DNA of 64,000 nucleotides from positions 62,001 to 126,000 of the forward strand of contig CACMOZ010000001.1 of the NCBI GenBank assembly GCA_902615435.1. Direction: 5' to 3'. The notes under the pieces were generated by a model that was not told where the DNA came from, made no database searches, and worked only from the letters and a program-made list of their open reading frames with translations. Made by a program: the position numbers and the translations under genes. Every line of letters starts with the position of its first letter. Within the stretch, counting starts at the first letter, position 1. Shown in pieces: positions 62,758 through 64,000 of this stretch. The DNA is from an uncultured Pelagibacteraceae bacterium. Lineage in GTDB: Bacteria > Pseudomonadota > Alphaproteobacteria > Pelagibacterales > Pelagibacteraceae.

Positions 62758-62800
62758 TGATTTTCCCCCTTACTGTTTCTCTTGTCGTTTCTTTTCTCAT
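62750..62800 (-). CDS. 16-codon ORF linking bhmT to metY
   Basis: A GGAGG site right after the bhmT stop is followed at 8 nt by an ATG. The frame encodes MRKETTRETVRGKING and then stops with TGA just 3 bp after the out-of-frame metY ATG. Its strong ribosome site and the overlap suggest translational coupling by termination and reinitiation. It is not rich in Met or Cys, so classical attenuation is unlikely. It may be a chance frame. Confidence 0.4.
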   Translation of the reverse strand: MRKETTRETVRGKING

Positions 62801-62813
62801 TATTATAGCCTCC

Positions 62814-63872
62814 TTACGCTACGTTTCCATACTCTTTCATGTGTTTCGGTATTTTTTTATCTGAACCATACATGAAGTGTTTACTCATATTTTCCCTAAA
62901 TCTGCTTGCTGGAACTCTTAAACCAATCGCCTCTGCAACCTCTCGTATATGCATTGGGCTGGCTCCGCAGCAAACACCGATATATTTGACTCCTAAATCA
63001 AATACTTCTTTTGCGAAATTTCCAATCTCGTATCTATTGCATTGCAATGGATCCATAGCAGTAGGGAAAGTTCTGCCATGAGGAGATGGACAATTACATC
63101 CATTATTATCTGGAAGATTAAAAAATGTTGGGTGCTGTTCTGTTGTTCTGTAAGGAACTGGTAAAGCAGCAACATGACATTTAAGTTCTTTTCTAATTTT
63201 TTTAATATAAGGGAGCATTGTAGCTGGTCCTCTAAAACAATTTAGACCAACAACATCAGCTCCAAGTTCTTCTAACCTCTTACATGTTTCAAGGATAGTA
63301 TAACCGTCTCTCATTTTATTTTCACCCATCGGCGAAATAGTAATTACAGATGGTAAACCAGATTTTTTAATTGTTTCTAGGGCAGCAAAAGCTTCTTCAG
63401 CGTAGTAAAAAGTTTCACCAATAATAAAATCAGCTCTTTCTTCTTTTGCCCACTGAACCATTTCAGCGAACATACTTTTTACTTCTGCTTGTACTCTTGA
63501 ATTATTTTCTTCCCAAATATTACTGTTAGAAATGTTTCCTGCCATTAAGCTAACACCTAAACCTTTTGGTGGATTGTCAGCACATTTTCTGGCAATTCTT
63601 AAAGCAGCTCTATTTAAGGGCTCAAGCAAATGCTCTTTATCGATCACTCTCATTTTTTCTCTATGACCATTATAAGTAAAAGCTTGAACTATATTTGAGC
63701 CTGCATGTTGAAATTCTCTATGAAGATTTTCTAAAACTTCAGGATGCTCTAATGCTACTTCAGGAACAAACTCGCCAGAAGTTAAATAACCTCTTCGTTC
63801 CATTTCAAATAAATAACCTTCAGCACAAATTAAAGGCTGATCTTTTAAAGTATCTAATAAAATATTACTCAT
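62814..63872 (-). CDS. bhmT: Betaine-homocysteine methyltransferase
   Basis: BhmT transfers a methyl group from glycine betaine to homocysteine, giving methionine and dimethylglycine. The Hcy-binding barrel has VQAFTYNGHREKM near residue 60, GETFYYAEEAF, and the zinc cysteines in GLNCFRGP and GVCCGASP. At 352 residues it is shorter than animal BHMT, lacking the C-terminal dimerisation arm. Its ribosome site GGAGAG is buried in a hairpin (63875-63897), and its ATG overlaps the stop of an upstream ORF. Confidence 0.93.
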   Translation of the reverse strand: MSNILLDTLKDQPLICAEGYLFEMERRGYLTSGEFVPEVALEHPEVLENLHREFQHAGSNIVQAFTYNGHREKMRVIDKEHLLEPLNRAALRIARKCADNPPKGLGVSLMAGNISNSNIWEENNSRVQAEVKSMFAEMVQWAKEERADFIIGETFYYAEEAFAALETIKKSGLPSVITISPMGENKMRDGYTILETCKRLEELGADVVGLNCFRGPATMLPYIKKIRKELKCHVAALPVPYRTTEQHPTFFNLPDNNGCNCPSPHGRTFPTAMDPLQCNRYEIGNFAKEVFDLGVKYIGVCCGASPMHIREVAEAIGLRVPASRFRENMSKHFMYGSDKKIPKHMKEYGNVA

Positions 63873-63931
63873 TTTCTCTCCATTTTAACCGGAGAGAGAT
63901 GAAATCGGTTGAGGGAGTTTATTGATTTCAT
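63869..63931 (-). CDS. 20-codon upstream ORF coupled to bhmT
   Basis: An ATG six bases after a GGAG opens a frame (MKSINSLNRF onward, 20 residues) that ends in an ATGA overlap with the bhmT start. The GGAG is the last part of the SAM-aptamer-like element. The start codon lies in a 9-bp inverted repeat (63924-63932 with 63898-63906). Translating this frame would melt the hairpin that hides the bhmT ribosome site. Existence of the peptide is unproven. Confidence 0.45.
   Translation of the reverse strand: MKSINSLNRFHLSPVKMERK
63875..63897 (-). promoter_or_regulatory. Hairpin sequestering the bhmT ribosome binding site
   Basis: TCTCTCC and GGAGAGA form a perfect 7-bp stem with a 9-nt loop. The 3' arm is the bhmT ribosome binding site. 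The hairpin lies wholly inside the upstream ORF. Confidence 0.6.
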
Positions 63932-63937
63932 CTACTT

Positions 63938-63990
63938 CTCCTTTTTAGTACTTCGGCAAAATGCCAGGTGTACAATATGGTTCAAATACC
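63938..63990 (-). promoter_or_regulatory. SAM-II/SAM-V-like riboswitch aptamer upstream of bhmT
   Basis: Read on the minus strand, a small structured element contains GTAC...GTAC as outer pairing, an inner hairpin GGCA-ttt-TGCC, and the tail TACTAAAAAGGAG. The tail resembles the 3' core of the SAM-II class (GCTAAAAAGG), in which the A-rich strand and the GG pair back into the aptamer. Here CCT after the first GTAC can pair with AGG of the ribosome site. SAM-II and SAM-V elements are known upstream of methionine genes in SAR11, and the gene served (bhmT) fits. The window ends close upstream, so further aptamers may be cut off. Exact class and limits are uncertain. Confidence 0.65.
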
Positions 63991-64000
63991 CGGTTTTATT

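Overview
The window looks like a chromosome segment of a SAR11-type marine alphaproteobacterium (Candidatus Pelagibacter or a close relative). The reasons are the very AT-rich sequence, the almost absent spacers with many ATGA and 4-30 bp gene overlaps, a circularly permuted two-piece tmRNA (an alphaproteobacterial trait), and a bhmT-metY methionine operon preceded by a SAM-II/SAM-V-like aptamer. Species assignment is an inference from style and gene content; no database comparison was possible.

Layout. 1-402: 5' part of a 2OG-Fe(II) oxygenase-like gene running off the window. 509-2073: a CAU-anticodon tRNA gene with a 1.5-kb integrase-less mini-island; the island carries four small genes and ends in a 54-bp copy of the tRNA 3' part. 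2075-4224: mlaC, mlaA and ampD. 4267-4630: RNase P RNA. 4697-22135: the division and cell wall (dcw) operon in the order mraZ, ftsZ, rsmH, ftsL, ftsI, murE-murF fusion, mraY, murD, ftsW, murG, murC, murB, ddl, ftsQ, ftsA; it is followed by lpxC, bamD and ligA. 26020-33128: pepP, uvrD, an AsmA-like gene, fumC, a MazG-like pyrophosphohydrolase and a 27-residue membrane peptide. 33195-39422: a small surface-glycan region (deacetylase, formyltransferase, glycosyltransferase, Gfo/Idh/MocA oxidoreductase, GDP-mannose dehydratase, cupin). It is split by the tmRNA gene and two tandem mini-cassettes bounded by copies of the tmRNA tail. 39473-45789: thyX, mrp, hflK-hflC-yjeT-degP and miaA. 45827-50837: ilvB-ilvH-ilvC-leuA for branched-chain amino acids. 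50848-56847: the rod-shape operon mreB-mreC-mreD-mrdA-rodA plus a bactofilin. 56893-59996: amino-acid oxidoreductase, DMT transporter and hydroxyacid dehydrogenase. 60106-63990: tandem paralogous lipoproteins, a rhodanese, and metY and bhmT with their riboswitch leader.

Theme worth attention. Both structured-RNA genes that commonly serve as integration sites (a tRNA and ssrA) carry very small inserts with no recombinase gene, bounded by direct repeats of the RNA gene's 3' part. In the tRNA island and in one ssrA cassette, pairs of short direct repeats with an exact 11-bp period flank the core on both sides at 47-64 bp. That is the geometry expected of arm-type sites of a tyrosine recombinase. 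I read them as non-autonomous, trans-mobilised single-gene or few-gene integrative cassettes that pile up at ssrA.

A second candidate system is the bhmT leader. The SAM-aptamer-like element ends on the ribosome binding site of a 20-codon upstream ORF. That ORF runs through a hairpin hiding the bhmT ribosome binding site and stops on the bhmT start codon. A second short ORF links bhmT to metY in the same way.
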